A DNA stretch of 64,000 nucleotides from Ancylobacter pratisalsi (GCF_010669125.1 NZ_CP048630.1:4212001-4276000), one strand, 5' to 3'. Counted from the first letter of the stretch, positions 19,113 to 29,319 are shown. The notes: generated by a model not told the origin, from the letters alone. Program-made: numbers and translations.

Positions 19113-21521
19113 GTGGACGCGGCAGGCGAGGGCGACGGGGGCGATCGGCGGGGTGAACGGGCGCGTCAGGGCCGCGCGCGCGCCGTCGCCATTGCGCTCG
19201 CTCCGCGATTTCCGACCCTTGCCACAGGCGGGTTCGCGGCGGGATGGAGCGCCCTTTCGCGCGGACTGCGGGCCTGCGCCGTGCGCGAACTGGAAGACCG
19301 TCGCGGATTTCTATTCCTGCCGATTGCCTTCGCCGCTGGTGCCGCACTTTATTTCGGCGCCGGTCACGAACCACTGGTCTATGGCGGTCTGGTGCCGACG
19401 CTGGTGTTCGGCGCGCTTGCCATCCTCGCCCGCGAGCGGCCTTTCGCCTTCCATTTTTTCGTGCTGCTGGCGGCGATCAGTGCCGGCTTCGCGCTTGCCA
19501 GCCTTCAGGTGCAGCGCATCGCGCATCCCGTGCTGGCGAAGCCGCTCCAGGCGGTGGAGGTGGCCGGGTTCGTGGAGGCCGAGGAGCGCCGCCCCCGTGG
19601 CAGCCGCATCACCCTGAAAGTAACCGGGCTGGGCCGCAAGCTCGATGCCCCGCCGCAGCGCGTGCGGGTGACACTGGCGTCCTCCGAGCCACCGCCGGTT
19701 GGCGCCCATGTCCGGCTGCGAGCCAATCTCGCACCGCCGCCGGGCCCGGCCTATCCGGGCGGGTTCGATTTCGGGCGCGCCATCTGGTTCGATGGCATCG
19801 GCGCCACGGGCTACGCGCTGGGAAAGGTGCAGATCGTGCCCGGACCCGAACCGCCGCCGGGCCTCGCCTTCGCCGCGTGGCTGGAGCGCAGCAGGGAGGC
19901 CATCGCCGCCCGAATCCTCGCAACGCTGTCGGGCGGGGCGGGGGGCATCGCGGTCGCGCTGGTGACGGGCCTGCGCGACGGCGTGCCGGAGAGCATCGAG
20001 GAGAGCATGCGCATCTCCGGCCTGTCGCATGTGCTGTCGATCTCGGGGCTGCACATGGCGCTGGTGGCGATGACGGTGTTTTTCCTGGCCCGGGCGTTGC
20101 TGGCGCTCTCGCCCGCTCTCGCCTTGCGCTACCCGATCAAGAGCTGGGCGGCGCTGCCCGCGCTGCTTGCCGCGACCTATTATCTGCTGCTGTCCGGAGC
20201 CGAGGTGCCGACCCAGCGTTCCTATGTGATGACCCTGCTGGTGCTGCTCGGGGTTATCGTCGGCCGGCCCGCTCTTACCCTGCGCACCCTGGCGATCGCG
20301 GCTCTTTGTGTCATGGCGCTGATGCCATGGGCGATCCTCGATCCGGGCGCGCAGATGTCCTTCGCCGCCACGCTGGCCTTGGTGGCCGCCTATGAGCGGT
20401 TCGGGCATTTGCTGGTGCCGTCGTCCGGGGGGCCGCGCGCGCGGCGCTGGTCGCTCTGGCCGGCGCGTTACATAGCAGCGCTGGCGCTCACTTCACTGGT
20501 GGCCGGGCTGGCGACCGCGCCCTTCGCCGCCTTTCATTTCCAGCGCCTTGCGCCCCTGAGCCTCCTCGCCAATCTGGCCGCGATGCCGGTGGTCTCGACC
20601 ATCGTGATGCCGGCGGGGCTGGCGGGGTCTCTTCTGATGCCGTTTGGCTGGGATGGCCCGGCCTGGCGGGTGATGGGCTGGGGCATCGATCGGATGATTG
20701 CCATTGCGGCCGCGGTGTCGGCTCTGCCGGGCGCGGATCGCGGCCTAGCAGCCATGCCGATCGCGAGCCTGGTGTTGATGAGCCTCGCCCTGGCGGCTCT
20801 TTGCCTGCTGCGCACGCGCCTCGCGCTCGTGGCGCCGCTGTTGGCGGGGTGCGCGGCGTGGATCACGCTCACCGCACCGCGCCCAGACCTCTACGTCGAT
20901 TCGCGGGCCCGCACGGTGGCGGTTCGCGGACCCGACGGGAACCTTGCGCTGATGGGCACCCGCACGGCACGCCTTGCCGAACGGTTCGAGGTCGGCCAGT
21001 GGCTCAGTGCGGAAGGGGCGCGGGGCACGGAGGCATCGGAGCGGCTGACGGCCGTGGCGGCGTGCGATTCCCTCGGCTGCACGCTGCCCGGTCCGAACGC
21101 GGCGCGTGTGGCCTATTCGCGGGACCGGGCGTCCCTGTTCGAGGACTGTCGGCGGGCCGATCTGGTCGTGACGCCCTACGAGCCCCCGGAGGATTGCGCG
21201 GCGACGGTTCTTTATGTCGACGCGTACCGCCAGCACGGGGGGCTGGCGGCTCAGTATCTGGATACGAAAGAATGGGAATTGATAATGGCGCGACCGGCCG
21301 GGGCGCCACGGCCCTGGCAGCCACCTGCACCCGCCGCGGCCGATATCCTTCGCCGGTCCGCATCGGTTCCCGCGACCGATTCTACGATCAACCGTCCATC
21401 GATCCCAAGGGCACGGGGCGCGGCGGCGGTTCGGGAGGCGGATCCCGATAACGCTTCCACGCCCGATGTCGACCCTGGGGCCGACGGGCCAGACGATGCC
21501 GTGAACGCCTCGGAAAACTGA
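19113..21521 (+). CDS. ComEC/Rec2-family competence-type membrane protein
   Basis: Related to the inner-membrane channel that passes single-stranded DNA during transformation. The 802-residue protein has an N-terminal soluble/OB-like DUF4131 region with two or three helices, then a polytopic Competence domain (about 250-560) with the signature [19 protein letters not shown] and [14 protein letters not shown]. The C-terminal about 230 residues are periplasmic or cytosolic but show no HxHxDH metallo-beta-lactamase motif, unlike Bacillus ComEC; a disordered, Pro/Ala-rich tail follows. The GTG at 19113 is the most upstream reasonable start; GTG near 19278 is an alternative. It sits between gltX and lexA, its usual rhizobial place. 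Whether it serves competence here is unknown. Confidence 0.85.
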   Translation: MDAAGEGDGGDRRGERARQGRARAVAIALAPRFPTLATGGFAAGWSALSRGLRACAVRELEDRRGFLFLPIAFAAGAALYFGAGHEPLVYGGLVPTLVFGALAILARERPFAFHFFVLLAAISAGFALASLQVQRIAHPVLAKPLQAVEVAGFVEAEERRPRGSRITLKVTGLGRKLDAPPQRVRVTLASSEPPPVGAHVRLRANLAPPPGPAYPGGFDFGRAIWFDGIGATGYALGKVQIVPGPEPPPGLAFAAWLERSREAIAARILATLSGGAGGIAVALVTGLRDGVPESIEESMRISGLSHVLSISGLHMALVAMTVFFLARALLALSPALALRYPIKSWAALPALLAATYYLLLSGAEVPTQRSYVMTLLVLLGVIVGRPALTLRTLAIAALCVMALMPWAILDPGAQMSFAATLALVAAYERFGHLLVPSSGGPRARRWSLWPARYIAALALTSLVAGLATAPFAAFHFQRLAPLSLLANLAAMPVVSTIVMPAGLAGSLLMPFGWDGPAWRVMGWGIDRMIAIAAAVSALPGADRGLAAMPIASLVLMSLALAALCLLRTRLALVAPLLAGCAAWITLTAPRPDLYVDSRARTVAVRGPDGNLALMGTRTARLAERFEVGQWLSAEGARGTEASERLTAVAACDSLGCTLPGPNAARVAYSRDRASLFEDCRRADLVVTPYEPPEDCAATVLYVDAYRQHGGLAAQYLDTKEWELIMARPAGAPRPWQPPAPAAADILRRSASVPATDSTINRPSIPRARGAAAVREADPDNASTPDVDPGADGPDDAVNASEN

Positions 21522-21683
21522 ACCCTGAATACCCGCGTGAACCCAGGGAACCAAACAGACGCCCCGCCACCACTGAAATTACGCCGCGCCTTGCCGGATC
21601 ACGCCGTCTCCCGTCGTCCCTCCACGGGATGCCGCGCCAGCCGGTCCCTCCAGCATTCGGCGCATCCGCGCGGCGTGGTCATG

Positions 21684-22376
21684 TCAGTAGCGCCGGAAAA
21701 GCCCGACAAGACGCCCCTGGATGCGGACCCGGTCGGGGCCGAAAATGCGTGTTTCATATGCGGGGTTCGCCGCTTCCAGCGCGACGGAGGCGCCCTTACG
21801 GCGCAGCCGCTTCAAGGTTGCTTCCTCGTCGTCGATCAGCGCCACGATAATGTCGCCGCTATTGGCGGTGTCGCTCTTGCGGATCAGGGCAAGATCACCG
21901 TCAAGAATCCCGGCCTCGATCATCGAATCGCCGCGCACTTCGAGCGCGAAATGCTCGCCACCGGCAATCATTTCCGGGGGCATGGAGATGGTTTGATCGC
22001 GGCTCTGGATCGCCGAAATGGGCGTTCCCGCCGCGATGCGGCCCATCACCGGGATCGACACCGAACGCGAGGCACTGTCGTCGACGGGCGCGCGCGACCG
22101 GCCGAGGCTGCCCTCAATGACATTTGGCGCGAAATTGCGCGAAGAGCGTGTGGGCTGGGAATCTTCCGGCAGCCGCAGGACCTCCAGCGCCCGCGCCCGG
22201 TTGGGCAGGCGGCGGATGAAGCCGCGTTCCTCGAGGGCCGTGATCAACCGGTGGATGCCGGACTTGGATTTGAGATCCAGGGCGTCCTTCATCTCCTCAA
22301 ACGAGGGAGGCACCCCATCCTGTTTGAGGCGATCATTGATGAAGCGAAGCAGCTCATGCTGTTTGCGAGTGAGCAT
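21684..22376 (-). CDS. lexA: LexA repressor
   Basis: SOS-response repressor that cleaves itself when RecA is activated. 230 residues. The N-terminal winged helix ([17 protein letters not shown], then [19 protein letters not shown] as recognition region) is joined by a long linker to the S24 peptidase domain. The cleavage bond is Ala116-Gly117 (RIAAGTPI); the catalytic dyad is Ser151 (GDSMIEAG) and Lys189 (EATLKRL). The ATG at 22374-22376 (complement) is preferred to an upstream GTG giving 17 extra residues. The promoter region carries an alphaproteobacterial SOS box, so it is autoregulated. Confidence 0.97.
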   Translation of the reverse strand: MLTRKQHELLRFINDRLKQDGVPPSFEEMKDALDLKSKSGIHRLITALEERGFIRRLPNRARALEVLRLPEDSQPTRSSRNFAPNVIEGSLGRSRAPVDDSASRSVSIPVMGRIAAGTPISAIQSRDQTISMPPEMIAGGEHFALEVRGDSMIEAGILDGDLALIRKSDTANSGDIIVALIDDEEATLKRLRRKGASVALEAANPAYETRIFGPDRVRIQGRLVGLFRRY

Positions 22377-22432
22377 CGATCCTACTCCGTCCGTGCCGCG
22401 CAATGAAAACAAATCACGAACAAACACTATCC

Positions 22433-22447
22433 GTTCTTTTTGTGTTC
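22433..22447. promoter_or_regulatory. SOS box (LexA operator), GTTC-N7-GTTC
   Basis: GTTCTTTTTGTGTTC matches the alphaproteobacterial SOS consensus GTTC-N7-GTTC exactly; on the lexA strand it reads GAAC-N7-GAAC. It lies 57 bases before the lexA start and about 125 bases before the divergent allophanate hydrolase gene. LexA autoregulation is the expected use. Confidence 0.85.
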
Positions 22448-22570
22448 CACAATCGGTAATTGGATCGCTAAGCGCCGGCAGTCGAGCCGCAATTCGTTGA
22501 TCGTGTATGCAATGGCTTCCATTGTGCGCAAGTGTTGTGCATTATCGGGCGGAACAGGAAGGGTGACACA

Positions 22571-24397
22571 TTGATCGGCACGATTTCGGACCTTCTCGCA
22601 GCGCATCGCTCGGGCGCTGCGCGTCCGGCGGACACTATTGCGCGCTGCGTCGAGCTCATCGAGCGACACGGTGATCCTGCCATTTTCACGTCGATCAGCC
22701 CGCCCAAGGCGATTGCGGCTGCGCTCAAGGCGCTGGAGGGCTTGGACCCGGCGACCCTGCCGCTCTATGGCATTCCCTTCGCCGTGAAGGACAATATCGA
22801 CGTCGCCGGCCTGCCCACCACCTGCGCCTGCCCGGACTTTGCCTATGACGCGACGCGCGACGCGTCGGTCGTGGTTCGGTTGCGCCGGGCCGGTGCCATC
22901 GTCATCGGCAAGACCAATCTCGACCAGTTCGCCACGGGGCTGAACGGCACGCGCTCGCCCTATGGGACGCCGCGCAACGCGGTGCGGCCGGATCTGGTGC
23001 CCGGCGGTTCGAGCTCGGGCTCCGCTGTTTCGGTGGCGGCGGGGCTGGTGCCCTTCGCCCTCGGCACCGATACGGCGGGATCGGGCCGCGTGCCGGCTGG
23101 GCTGAACAACATTGTCGGGCTGAAGCCCAGTCTGGGGCTGATCTCGACCAATGGCGTCGTGCCGGCCTGCCGCACGCTCGACTGTGTCTCGGTGTTTGCC
23201 TTGTCCGTGGAAGATGCGTTTGCGGTGCTGCGCGTCGCCGCGGGTCCCGATGACGCCGATCCGTTCTCACGCCCGCTTCCCGTCGGCCAGCCTGGGGGCT
23301 TTCCTGCCAAGCCGCTTCTGGCGGTGCCGCGCCGCGAGGATCTGGTCAGCTTCGGTGATCGGCTGGCCGAGAAGGCCTTTGCCGCCGCCGTCGCCCGTTT
23401 CCAGGCTCTTGGCGCCCGGGTCGAGGAAATCGACATGACGTCGTTCTTCGAAACCGCGAAGCTGCTTTACGAGGGGCCGTGGGTCGCCGAGCGTCTGGCT
23501 GCGGTCGGCCCCTTCCTGGAATCGCGCCCGGCCTCCTTTCACCCGGTGGTGCGTTCCATCGTCGAGCAAGGGCGCGGCCTGAGCGCCGTCGACGCCTTCC
23601 GGGGACAGTACCGCCTGGCGGAGCTGAAGGTGGAAGCGCGGGCGATTCTCGGTCGCTTCGATGCGTTGACGGTGCCGACCATGCCCACCGTCTACACGGT
23701 CGAGGAGATGCTGGCGCAGCCGGTGCGCTGCAACAGCAACCTCGGCGTCTACACCAACTTCGTGAACCTGCTGGATATGTGCGGCCTTTCGGTGCCGGCC
23801 GAGATCCGGCCGGACGGCGCCCCGGCCGGCGTGACCCTGCTGGCGCCTGCGGGGCGGGACGCGCATCTGGCGGCGCTGGGCGCCCGCTTCCACGCCGATA
23901 CCGGTCTCACCATGGGCGCGACGGGCGCGCCATTGGTCACCCGCCCGGCGGCGAGCGTGCGCGCGGCGCCGGGATATCTCGAACTCGCCCTGTTCGGCGC
24001 GCATCTGTCCGGCCTGCCGCTCAATGGTGATCTGCTTGCCGCGGGCGCCGTGTTCCTGCGCGCGGCGCGCACCAGCGCCGACTATCGGCTTCATCTGCTG
24101 CCGGAAGGGCGTGTGCGCCGGCCCGGCCTGCTGCGCGGGCGGCCGGGATCGGGCGCGGCGATCGACTGCGAAGTGTGGGCGCTCCCGGCGGATGCCTTTG
24201 GCCGTCTGGTCGCCGGAATTCCTGCCCCGCTCGGGGTGGGAACCGTGCAACTAGACGACGGCACCGAGGTGAAGGGCTTTCTGATGGAGGCGGCCGCCGC
24301 GGCAACCGCGCGCGACATCACCGCTTTCGGCGGCTGGCGCGCGTTCCTCGCGGATGAGGAGGCACGGCGCGCAGAAAGCCAGCCCGTCGGCGGCTGA
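22571..24397 (+). CDS. atzF: Allophanate hydrolase
   Basis: Hydrolyses allophanate (urea-1-carboxylate) to ammonia and CO2, the last step of the urea amidolyase and cyanuric-acid/biuret routes. The N-terminal about 440 residues are an amidase-signature domain: Lys73 in PFAVKDNIDVAG, the cis-Ser in GGSSSGSAVSVAAG, and the nucleophile Ser171 in DTAGSGRVP. The C-terminal about 150 residues (from ELALFGAHLSGLPLNGDL on) form the small decarboxylation-linked domain. About 608 residues, close to AtzF (605). Start: TTG 22571, with GGAAGGG seven bases before; a GTG at 22532 is also in frame. It is divergent from lexA and convergent with a GntR gene. No urea carboxylase or biuret hydrolase is in the window. 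Confidence 0.92.
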   Translation: MIGTISDLLAAHRSGAARPADTIARCVELIERHGDPAIFTSISPPKAIAAALKALEGLDPATLPLYGIPFAVKDNIDVAGLPTTCACPDFAYDATRDASVVVRLRRAGAIVIGKTNLDQFATGLNGTRSPYGTPRNAVRPDLVPGGSSSGSAVSVAAGLVPFALGTDTAGSGRVPAGLNNIVGLKPSLGLISTNGVVPACRTLDCVSVFALSVEDAFAVLRVAAGPDDADPFSRPLPVGQPGGFPAKPLLAVPRREDLVSFGDRLAEKAFAAAVARFQALGARVEEIDMTSFFETAKLLYEGPWVAERLAAVGPFLESRPASFHPVVRSIVEQGRGLSAVDAFRGQYRLAELKVEARAILGRFDALTVPTMPTVYTVEEMLAQPVRCNSNLGVYTNFVNLLDMCGLSVPAEIRPDGAPAGVTLLAPAGRDAHLAALGARFHADTGLTMGATGAPLVTRPAASVRAAPGYLELALFGAHLSGLPLNGDLLAAGAVFLRAARTSADYRLHLLPEGRVRRPGLLRGRPGSGAAIDCEVWALPADAFGRLVAGIPAPLGVGTVQLDDGTEVKGFLMEAAAAATARDITAFGGWRAFLADEEARRAESQPVGG

Positions 24398-24439
24398 GGT
24401 TCTGGAAGAGAGTCCGAAAATCTCGTTAAATTGCTGATA

Positions 24440-25141
24440 TCACACGTTTTGTGCGTATTGCTCATACGCGTCGTGAACGATCGCGATATGGCTGCGCATC
24501 GCGGCGTTGGCGCTGTCGCGGTCGCCGCGCAGAATGGCCGTCACGACGCGGTCGTGCTCGGTGTGTGACAGCGCTAGGCGGCCCAGCGCCCGGAACTGCG
24601 CCCTGCGGAAGGGAGACAGGCGCCGCCGCGTTCCGAGCGTGATTTCAATCAGATAGCCGTTATGGCTGCCATCATAGATCGAGGTGTGAAACTGCTCGTT
24701 CGCCTCGCGATAGGCATTGAAGTCGCCCTGCCGCATCAACGCGCTCATCTCGGCATGCAGCTGCTCCAGCTGGCGCCGTTCGGGCGGCGTCATCTGCAGC
24801 GCGGACAACCCCGCGCACAGCCCTTCCAGCTCCGCCATCACATCGAACATGTTCTGCAGGCGCTCGACGCTTGGGCGGGCGACCACCGCGCCGCGATGGG
24901 GGCGCGCATCGATCAGGCCGGAGGCCGCCAGTTCGCGCAGGGCCTCGCGTACCGGCGTGCGTGACACACCAAAGCGGGTAGCGAGGGCGGTCTCGTCGAG
25001 CGTCGTTCCGGGAAGCAGCAGGCCGCGCGTGATCTCGTCGGCGAGCTGAATGCGCAGGCCCTCGGCGCGGGTTACGCGCGGCCTACCCGCCTGTGCGGCG
25101 GGTGTCGATTCGGCGGGAGGCGGGACGGAGACCACGGACAT
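24440..25141 (-). CDS. GntR-family transcriptional regulator (FCD/FadR subfamily)
   Basis: Predicted DNA-binding repressor responding to a small carboxylate. About 233 residues. The winged helix-turn-helix (about 30-95) is clear: LADEITRGLLLPGTTLDE, then LATRFGVSRTPVREALRELAASGLI. The C-terminal all-helical FCD domain contains the metal/ligand residues expected in the family (ANEQFHTSIYD, then ALSHTEHDRVV and AMRSHIAIV). The start is taken at the ATG at 25139-25141 (complement); a GTG at 25189 would add 16 residues. It lies tail-to-tail with allophanate hydrolase and downstream of the AtzH-like gene, so control of that module is likely, though not shown. Confidence 0.88.
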   Translation of the reverse strand: MSVVSVPPPAESTPAAQAGRPRVTRAEGLRIQLADEITRGLLLPGTTLDETALATRFGVSRTPVREALRELAASGLIDARPHRGAVVARPSVERLQNMFDVMAELEGLCAGLSALQMTPPERRQLEQLHAEMSALMRQGDFNAYREANEQFHTSIYDGSHNGYLIEITLGTRRRLSPFRRAQFRALGRLALSHTEHDRVVTAILRGDRDSANAAMRSHIAIVHDAYEQYAQNV

Positions 25142-25229
25142 CGGCGATAATGTACCCCGCAACGCGGCGAGTCGCTGCCGAAAAAACACCGCAGCGCCCG
25201 ATCTTTAGCATGAGAGGAGAACAAGATCC

Positions 25230-25622
25230 TTAAGCGGGGACCGGCTCGTTGATCACGCTGACATGGGCCGCCACCACCTTCCAGCCCTCGGGCGTGCGCA
25301 TCCAGGTCTGCATCTGCCGCCCGACCTTTCCGACCATGCCCTCGCGCCGGAACAGCGTCGAGGCGACGCCGAAATCGCGGCCATAAGTGGTGATCTGCGT
25401 CCCTTCGAGCGAGCGGTCGAGCCCCACCGGCGAACGGGTGGCGCGAAAGGCGCGAATGGCCTCGATGCCGTAGAGATTTTCGCCCCCGCCATAGCGCGTC
25501 GTGGTGGGATGATCGAAGAACAGCGCGTCGAGCGCTTCCACGTCATTGGTCACGAGGGCGCGCTCGTAGCGGTCAAACGCGGCCTGCATCTCGGCGACGA
25601 TCTCGGGCAGATTGATGTCCAT
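25230..25622 (-). CDS. AtzH/HpxZ-like protein (DUF3225, NTF2/SnoaL fold)
   Basis: 130-residue protein of the SnoaL-like superfamily: EIVAEMQAAFDRYERALVTNDVE helix, then DALFFDHPTTTRYGGGENLYG, IRAFRATRS and a C-terminal strand pair (WMRTPEGWKVVAAHVS). This pattern fits DUF3225, the family of AtzH (reported 1,3-dicarboxyurea deamidase of the cyanuric acid pathway) and HpxZ (oxalurate catabolism). Its closeness to allophanate hydrolase favours the AtzH-type role, whose product would be allophanate. The ATG at 25620-25622 (complement) follows GGGAAAG. A longer frame to 25781 runs into moeA and is rejected. The exact substrate is inferred. Confidence 0.8.
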   Translation of the reverse strand: MDINLPEIVAEMQAAFDRYERALVTNDVEALDALFFDHPTTTRYGGGENLYGIEAIRAFRATRSPVGLDRSLEGTQITTYGRDFGVASTLFRREGMVGKVGRQMQTWMRTPEGWKVVAAHVSVINEPVPA

Positions 25623-25701
25623 CAGCAGTCTTTCCCGCCGGCCACGAGGCCGCTTGAACTGGTTGAAACACGGCCCAGCACACAGGCTGCGCCAGTCGCG
25701 G

Positions 25702-26958
25702 TCAATCCTCGAGGGCGAGAAACACGCAGGGCTCGCCTTCGGCCGCTGCCGGCGCATTCGGGTGGCGGACAAGCAGGACATCGGCGCGGGCCAGCACGCT
25801 CAGCATGGAGCTGTCCTGAACCGGAAGCGGGCGCACGATGGGCACGCCCTCATGGTCGCCGGCGAGGGTGGCGCGGATGAAGTCCATGCGGTGATCATTC
25901 GCCTTCACATCCGCGCCGAGCCGGGCAGGCTTCAGAACCGGCTGGGTCGGCACCGTCTCGCCTTGGAGCGCGCGCAGCAGGGGCACGAGGAACACCAGCG
26001 CGCACACATGGGCGGACACCGGGTTTCCCGGCAGCCCAAGCACATGGGCGCGCGTGTCATCGGCGCGCGTGTCGCCGCCGGCCGTGTCCCGCTTCGGGGC
26101 GAGGCCGAACATCAGCGGCTTGCCCGGCCGCAGCGCGATCTTGTGCACGGCGAGTTCCACGCCCTGCGAGGTGAGCGCCGGGGCCACCAGATCGTGGTCG
26201 CCGACCGAGGCACCGCCGGTGGTGACCAGCACGTCAAGACCTCCCGCAAGCGCGTCGTGCACGCCGCGCTGCGTCGCCTCCATGCTGTCGGGCAGCACGC
26301 CGAGATCCATCACCTCGGCGCCCGCGCGCCGGGCCAGTGCGCCGAGGGAGTAGATGTTGGACAGGATGACGTTGTGCGAACCCGCGCCGGTGCCGGGGCG
26401 CACTAATTCGTCGCCGGTGGAGAGCAGGCCGACGCGCGGGCGCCGGAAAACGGCAAGTTCGGCGATGTCGGCGGAGGCGGCCAGCGCCAGATCCCGCGCG
26501 CGCAGCCGATGGCCGGCGGCGATCAGCAGGTCACCCGTGGCGAAGTCGCCGCCGGCGCGGCGAATGTGCCGTCCCGGCGTTGCCGCCTGCGTAAGGGTAA
26601 TCGTCTCGCCCTCTCGTTGGGTGTCTTCCTGGATCACCACGGCGTCGGCGCCCTCGGGCATCACCGCGCCGGTGAACACGCGCACCGTCGTGCCCGGCTC
26701 GACCCGCCCTATGAACGGGCGGCCGGCGGCGGATTCGCCGATCAGCTCAAGCGCCGCCATGGCGCTGGCGTCGCCGGCCCGTACGGCATAGCCGTCCATC
26801 GCCGAGACGTCGGCTCCCGGCGTGGTGCGCCGTGCCACGACCGGGGCGGCGAGCACGCGCCCGTCGGCCGCGTCGAGCGCGACATTCTCGATGCCAAGCG
26901 GCCGGGCGGCGGAAAGCAGGCGGCGCAGCGCCTCTTCTACGGGCATCAGTGCCTGCAT
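25702..26958 (-). CDS. moeA: Molybdopterin molybdenumtransferase MoeA
   Basis: Inserts molybdate into adenylylated molybdopterin to form the molybdenum cofactor. 418 residues. Domains: N-terminal MoeA domain (ALRRLLSAARP, MDGYAVRAGDA), RVFTGAVMPEGADAVV, the MPT-binding MoCF domain with STGDEL and TTGGASVGDHDLV, GLPGNPVSAHVCALVFL, and a C-terminal beta-barrel domain with RLGADVKANDHRMDFIRA. The ATG at 26956-26958 (complement) has GAGGACGGGA just before. It is 10 bases downstream of moaC, in the same operon. Confidence 0.96.
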   Translation of the reverse strand: MQALMPVEEALRRLLSAARPLGIENVALDAADGRVLAAPVVARRTTPGADVSAMDGYAVRAGDASAMAALELIGESAAGRPFIGRVEPGTTVRVFTGAVMPEGADAVVIQEDTQREGETITLTQAATPGRHIRRAGGDFATGDLLIAAGHRLRARDLALAASADIAELAVFRRPRVGLLSTGDELVRPGTGAGSHNVILSNIYSLGALARRAGAEVMDLGVLPDSMEATQRGVHDALAGGLDVLVTTGGASVGDHDLVAPALTSQGVELAVHKIALRPGKPLMFGLAPKRDTAGGDTRADDTRAHVLGLPGNPVSAHVCALVFLVPLLRALQGETVPTQPVLKPARLGADVKANDHRMDFIRATLAGDHEGVPIVRPLPVQDSSMLSVLARADVLLVRHPNAPAAAEGEPCVFLALED

Positions 26959-26968
26959 GTTCCCGTCC

Positions 26969-27460
26969 TCAGCCGGCGCGCCAGTGACCGGAACGGCCGC
27001 CGGCTTTCTCGATCAGTTGGATCGCCTCGATGCGCATGCCGCGATCGACCGCCTTGGCCATGTCGTAGATGGTGAGGCAGGCGAGGGAGACGGCGGTCAG
27101 CGCTTCCATCTCGACGCCGGTCTGGCCGCTGGTGCGCACCGTGGCGCGGACCCTCAGGCCGGGCAGCGCGGCGTCCGGTTCGATTTCCACCGCGACCTTG
27201 GAAAGCAGCAGCGCGTGGCACAGCGGAATCAGCTCATGCGTGCGCTTGGCGGCCATGATGCCGGCGAGGCGGGCCGTGCCGATCACGTCGCCCTTCTTGG
27301 CGTTGCCGCTCTCGATCAGCGCCAGTGTGGATGGCTCCATCACCACGCGCCCCTCGGCGACGGCGATGCGGTCGGTGATCGCCTTGTCGGCGACGTCGAC
27401 CATGTTCGCCGCGCCGCTGGCGTCGATGTGGGACAGTGTGGGCTCGTCGTCGGCGCCCAT
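26969..27460 (-). CDS. moaC: Cyclic pyranopterin monophosphate synthase MoaC
   Basis: With MoaA converts GTP to cyclic pyranopterin monophosphate, the first intermediate of molybdenum cofactor. 163 residues. Motifs: [19 protein letters not shown] at the N-terminus, [33 protein letters not shown] (catalytic region), and [20 protein letters not shown] with the active-site acidic residues; the conserved C-terminal KAGGRSGHW is present. It starts four bases after the trpC stop and ends 10 bases before moeA. Linkage to trp genes is typical of alphaproteobacteria. Confidence 0.96.
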   Translation of the reverse strand: MGADDEPTLSHIDASGAANMVDVADKAITDRIAVAEGRVVMEPSTLALIESGNAKKGDVIGTARLAGIMAAKRTHELIPLCHALLLSKVAVEIEPDAALPGLRVRATVRTSGQTGVEMEALTAVSLACLTIYDMAKAVDRGMRIEAIQLIEKAGGRSGHWRAG

Positions 27461-27464
27461 CGGT

Positions 27465-28274
27465 TCAGCCCGCCGCGCGCAGCGAGGGGGCGAGAAGGGC
27501 GGCGGTGGCGGCCGTCACGTCCTGCTGGCGCATCAGGCTTTCGCCAACGAGGACGGTGCGGATATCCACCTTCGCCAGCCGCGCCACGTCCTCGGGCGTG
27601 AAGATGCCGCTCTCGCCGACGATCACCCGGTCGGCCGGAATGCGCGGAGCGAGGTCCTCGGAGGTGTCCAGCGTGACTTCGAAGGTCCGCAGGTTGCGGT
27701 TGTTAATGCCGACCAGCCGCGCCGGCAGTGTCAGTGCGCGGTCCAGTTCGGCAGCGTCGTGCACTTCCACCAGCGCATCCATGCCAAGGCCGTGAGCGGT
27801 CTCGATCAGATCCCGCGCCAGCGCGTCGTCCACCGAGGCCATGATGACCAGAATGCAGTCCGCGCCCCAGGCCCTCGCTTCGAACACCTGATAGGTGTCG
27901 TGCATGAAGTCCTTGCGCAGCGCCGGCAGCGAGCAGGCGGCGCGGGCGGCGGTGAGGAATTCCGGCGCGCCCTGGAAGGACGGGCGATCGGTGAGAACGG
28001 AAAGGCAGGTCGCACCGCCCACCTCATAGGCGCGGGCGAGGGCGGGTGGATCGAAATCAGGGCGGATCAGCCCCTTGGAAGGGCTCGCCTTCTTGATTTC
28101 GGCGATTAGCGCGGTCCCGCGCGCGGCAATGTCCCGCTCAATGGACTTAAGGAAGCCGCGCGGCGCCTCCACCTGTTCGGCGCGCGCGCGCAGGTCGGCG
28201 AGCGGCACGGCCTTCTTGGCCTGCGCGATCTCCTCGCGCTTGTAGGCTTCGATCCGCTGGAGAATATCGCCCAT
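27465..28274 (-). CDS. trpC: Indole-3-glycerol phosphate synthase
   Basis: Fourth step of tryptophan synthesis, ring closure of CdRP. A TIM barrel of 269 residues with the N-terminal helix [13 protein letters not shown], then [20 protein letters not shown] (catalytic Lys), [57 protein letters not shown] and [18 protein letters not shown] at 28272-28274 (complement) with GGGAGG upstream; an earlier in-frame start at 28289 would reach into trpD and is less likely. It follows trpD by 11 bases. Confidence 0.97.
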   Translation of the reverse strand: MGDILQRIEAYKREEIAQAKKAVPLADLRARAEQVEAPRGFLKSIERDIAARGTALIAEIKKASPSKGLIRPDFDPPALARAYEVGGATCLSVLTDRPSFQGAPEFLTAARAACSLPALRKDFMHDTYQVFEARAWGADCILVIMASVDDALARDLIETAHGLGMDALVEVHDAAELDRALTLPARLVGINNRNLRTFEVTLDTSEDLAPRIPADRVIVGESGIFTPEDVARLAKVDIRTVLVGESLMRQQDVTAATAALLAPSLRAAG

Positions 28275-28285
28275 TGCTGCCTCCC

Positions 28286-29302
28286 TCACACCATCGCGGA
28301 AACGGCGACGAGGCGATCCAGCGCCGCCTCGGCGTGGCCGCCGGTGAGGCTGGCGCGGGCGATCTCCAGACCGTCGCCCAGCGTGTCGGCCTTGCCGGCG
28401 ACGATCAGCGCGGCGGCGGCGTTCATCAGCGACACATCCGCATAGGCGCTCGGCTGGCCGGCCAGCACGGCGCGCAGCGCGGCCGCATTCGCGGTGCCGT
28501 CGCCGCCCTTCAGGGAGTCGGGCGTCGCCCGGGCAATACCGAATTCTCCCGGCTCGATCTCGAAGCTGCGGATCTCGCCGTTGGAAAGTTCGGCCACATG
28601 GGTCGCCCCGGTGGTGGTGATCTCGTCCAGCCCGTCGGAGCCGTGCACGACCCAGGCGCGGGTCGAGCCGAGCGAGCGCAGCACCTCCGCGATGGGCTCC
28701 ACCCAGTTGCGCGAGAACACGCCGACCATCTGGCGGGTCACGCCCGCCGGGTTGGACAGCGGGCCAATGAGGTTGAAGATCGTGCGCGTGCCCAGCTCCA
28801 CGCGGGTGGGGCCGACATGCTTCATCGCCGGGTGGTGGGCCGGCGCGAACATGAAGCCGATGCCCGCCTCCTTGATGCAGCGCGAGATCTGCTCCGGCGT
28901 CAGGTCGATCTTGACCCCCAGTGCCATCAGCACGTCGGCGGCGCCGGACTTGGAGGAGAGCGCGCGGTTGCCGTGCTTGGCCACCGGCACGCCGGCACCG
29001 GCGACGATGAACGAGGCGCAGGTCGAGATGTTGTAGGAGCCGGAGGCGTCGCCCCCGGTGCCCACCACGTCCACGGAATCGGCGGGGGCCTCCACGCGCA
29101 GCATCTTGGCGCGCATGGTGGTGACCGCGCCGGCGATCTCCTCCACGTCCTCGCCACGCACGCGCAGGCCCATGAGGATGGCGCCGATCTGCGAGGGCGT
29201 GGCCTCGCCGGACATCATGATGTCGAAGGCGAACGCCGCCTCGGCGCGGGTCAGGGTGGTGCCGGTGGCGATCTTGCCGATGACGGCCTTCAGGTTTTCC
29301 AT
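28286..29302 (-). CDS. trpD: Anthranilate phosphoribosyltransferase
   Basis: Transfers phosphoribosyl from PRPP to anthranilate. 338 residues. The PRPP-binding signature [14 protein letters not shown] and the following [48 protein letters not shown] and [11 protein letters not shown] are all intact. ATG at 29300-29302 (complement) preceded by GGGGAGAG; in-frame codons upstream to 29356 overlap trpG and are not used. It lies 17 bases downstream of trpG. Confidence 0.97.
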   Translation of the reverse strand: MENLKAVIGKIATGTTLTRAEAAFAFDIMMSGEATPSQIGAILMGLRVRGEDVEEIAGAVTTMRAKMLRVEAPADSVDVVGTGGDASGSYNISTCASFIVAGAGVPVAKHGNRALSSKSGAADVLMALGVKIDLTPEQISRCIKEAGIGFMFAPAHHPAMKHVGPTRVELGTRTIFNLIGPLSNPAGVTRQMVGVFSRNWVEPIAEVLRSLGSTRAWVVHGSDGLDEITTTGATHVAELSNGEIRSFEIEPGEFGIARATPDSLKGGDGTANAAALRAVLAGQPSAYADVSLMNAAAALIVAGKADTLGDGLEIARASLTGGHAEAALDRLVAVSAMV

Positions 29303-29319
29303 GCTCTCCCCGCGTTGCT

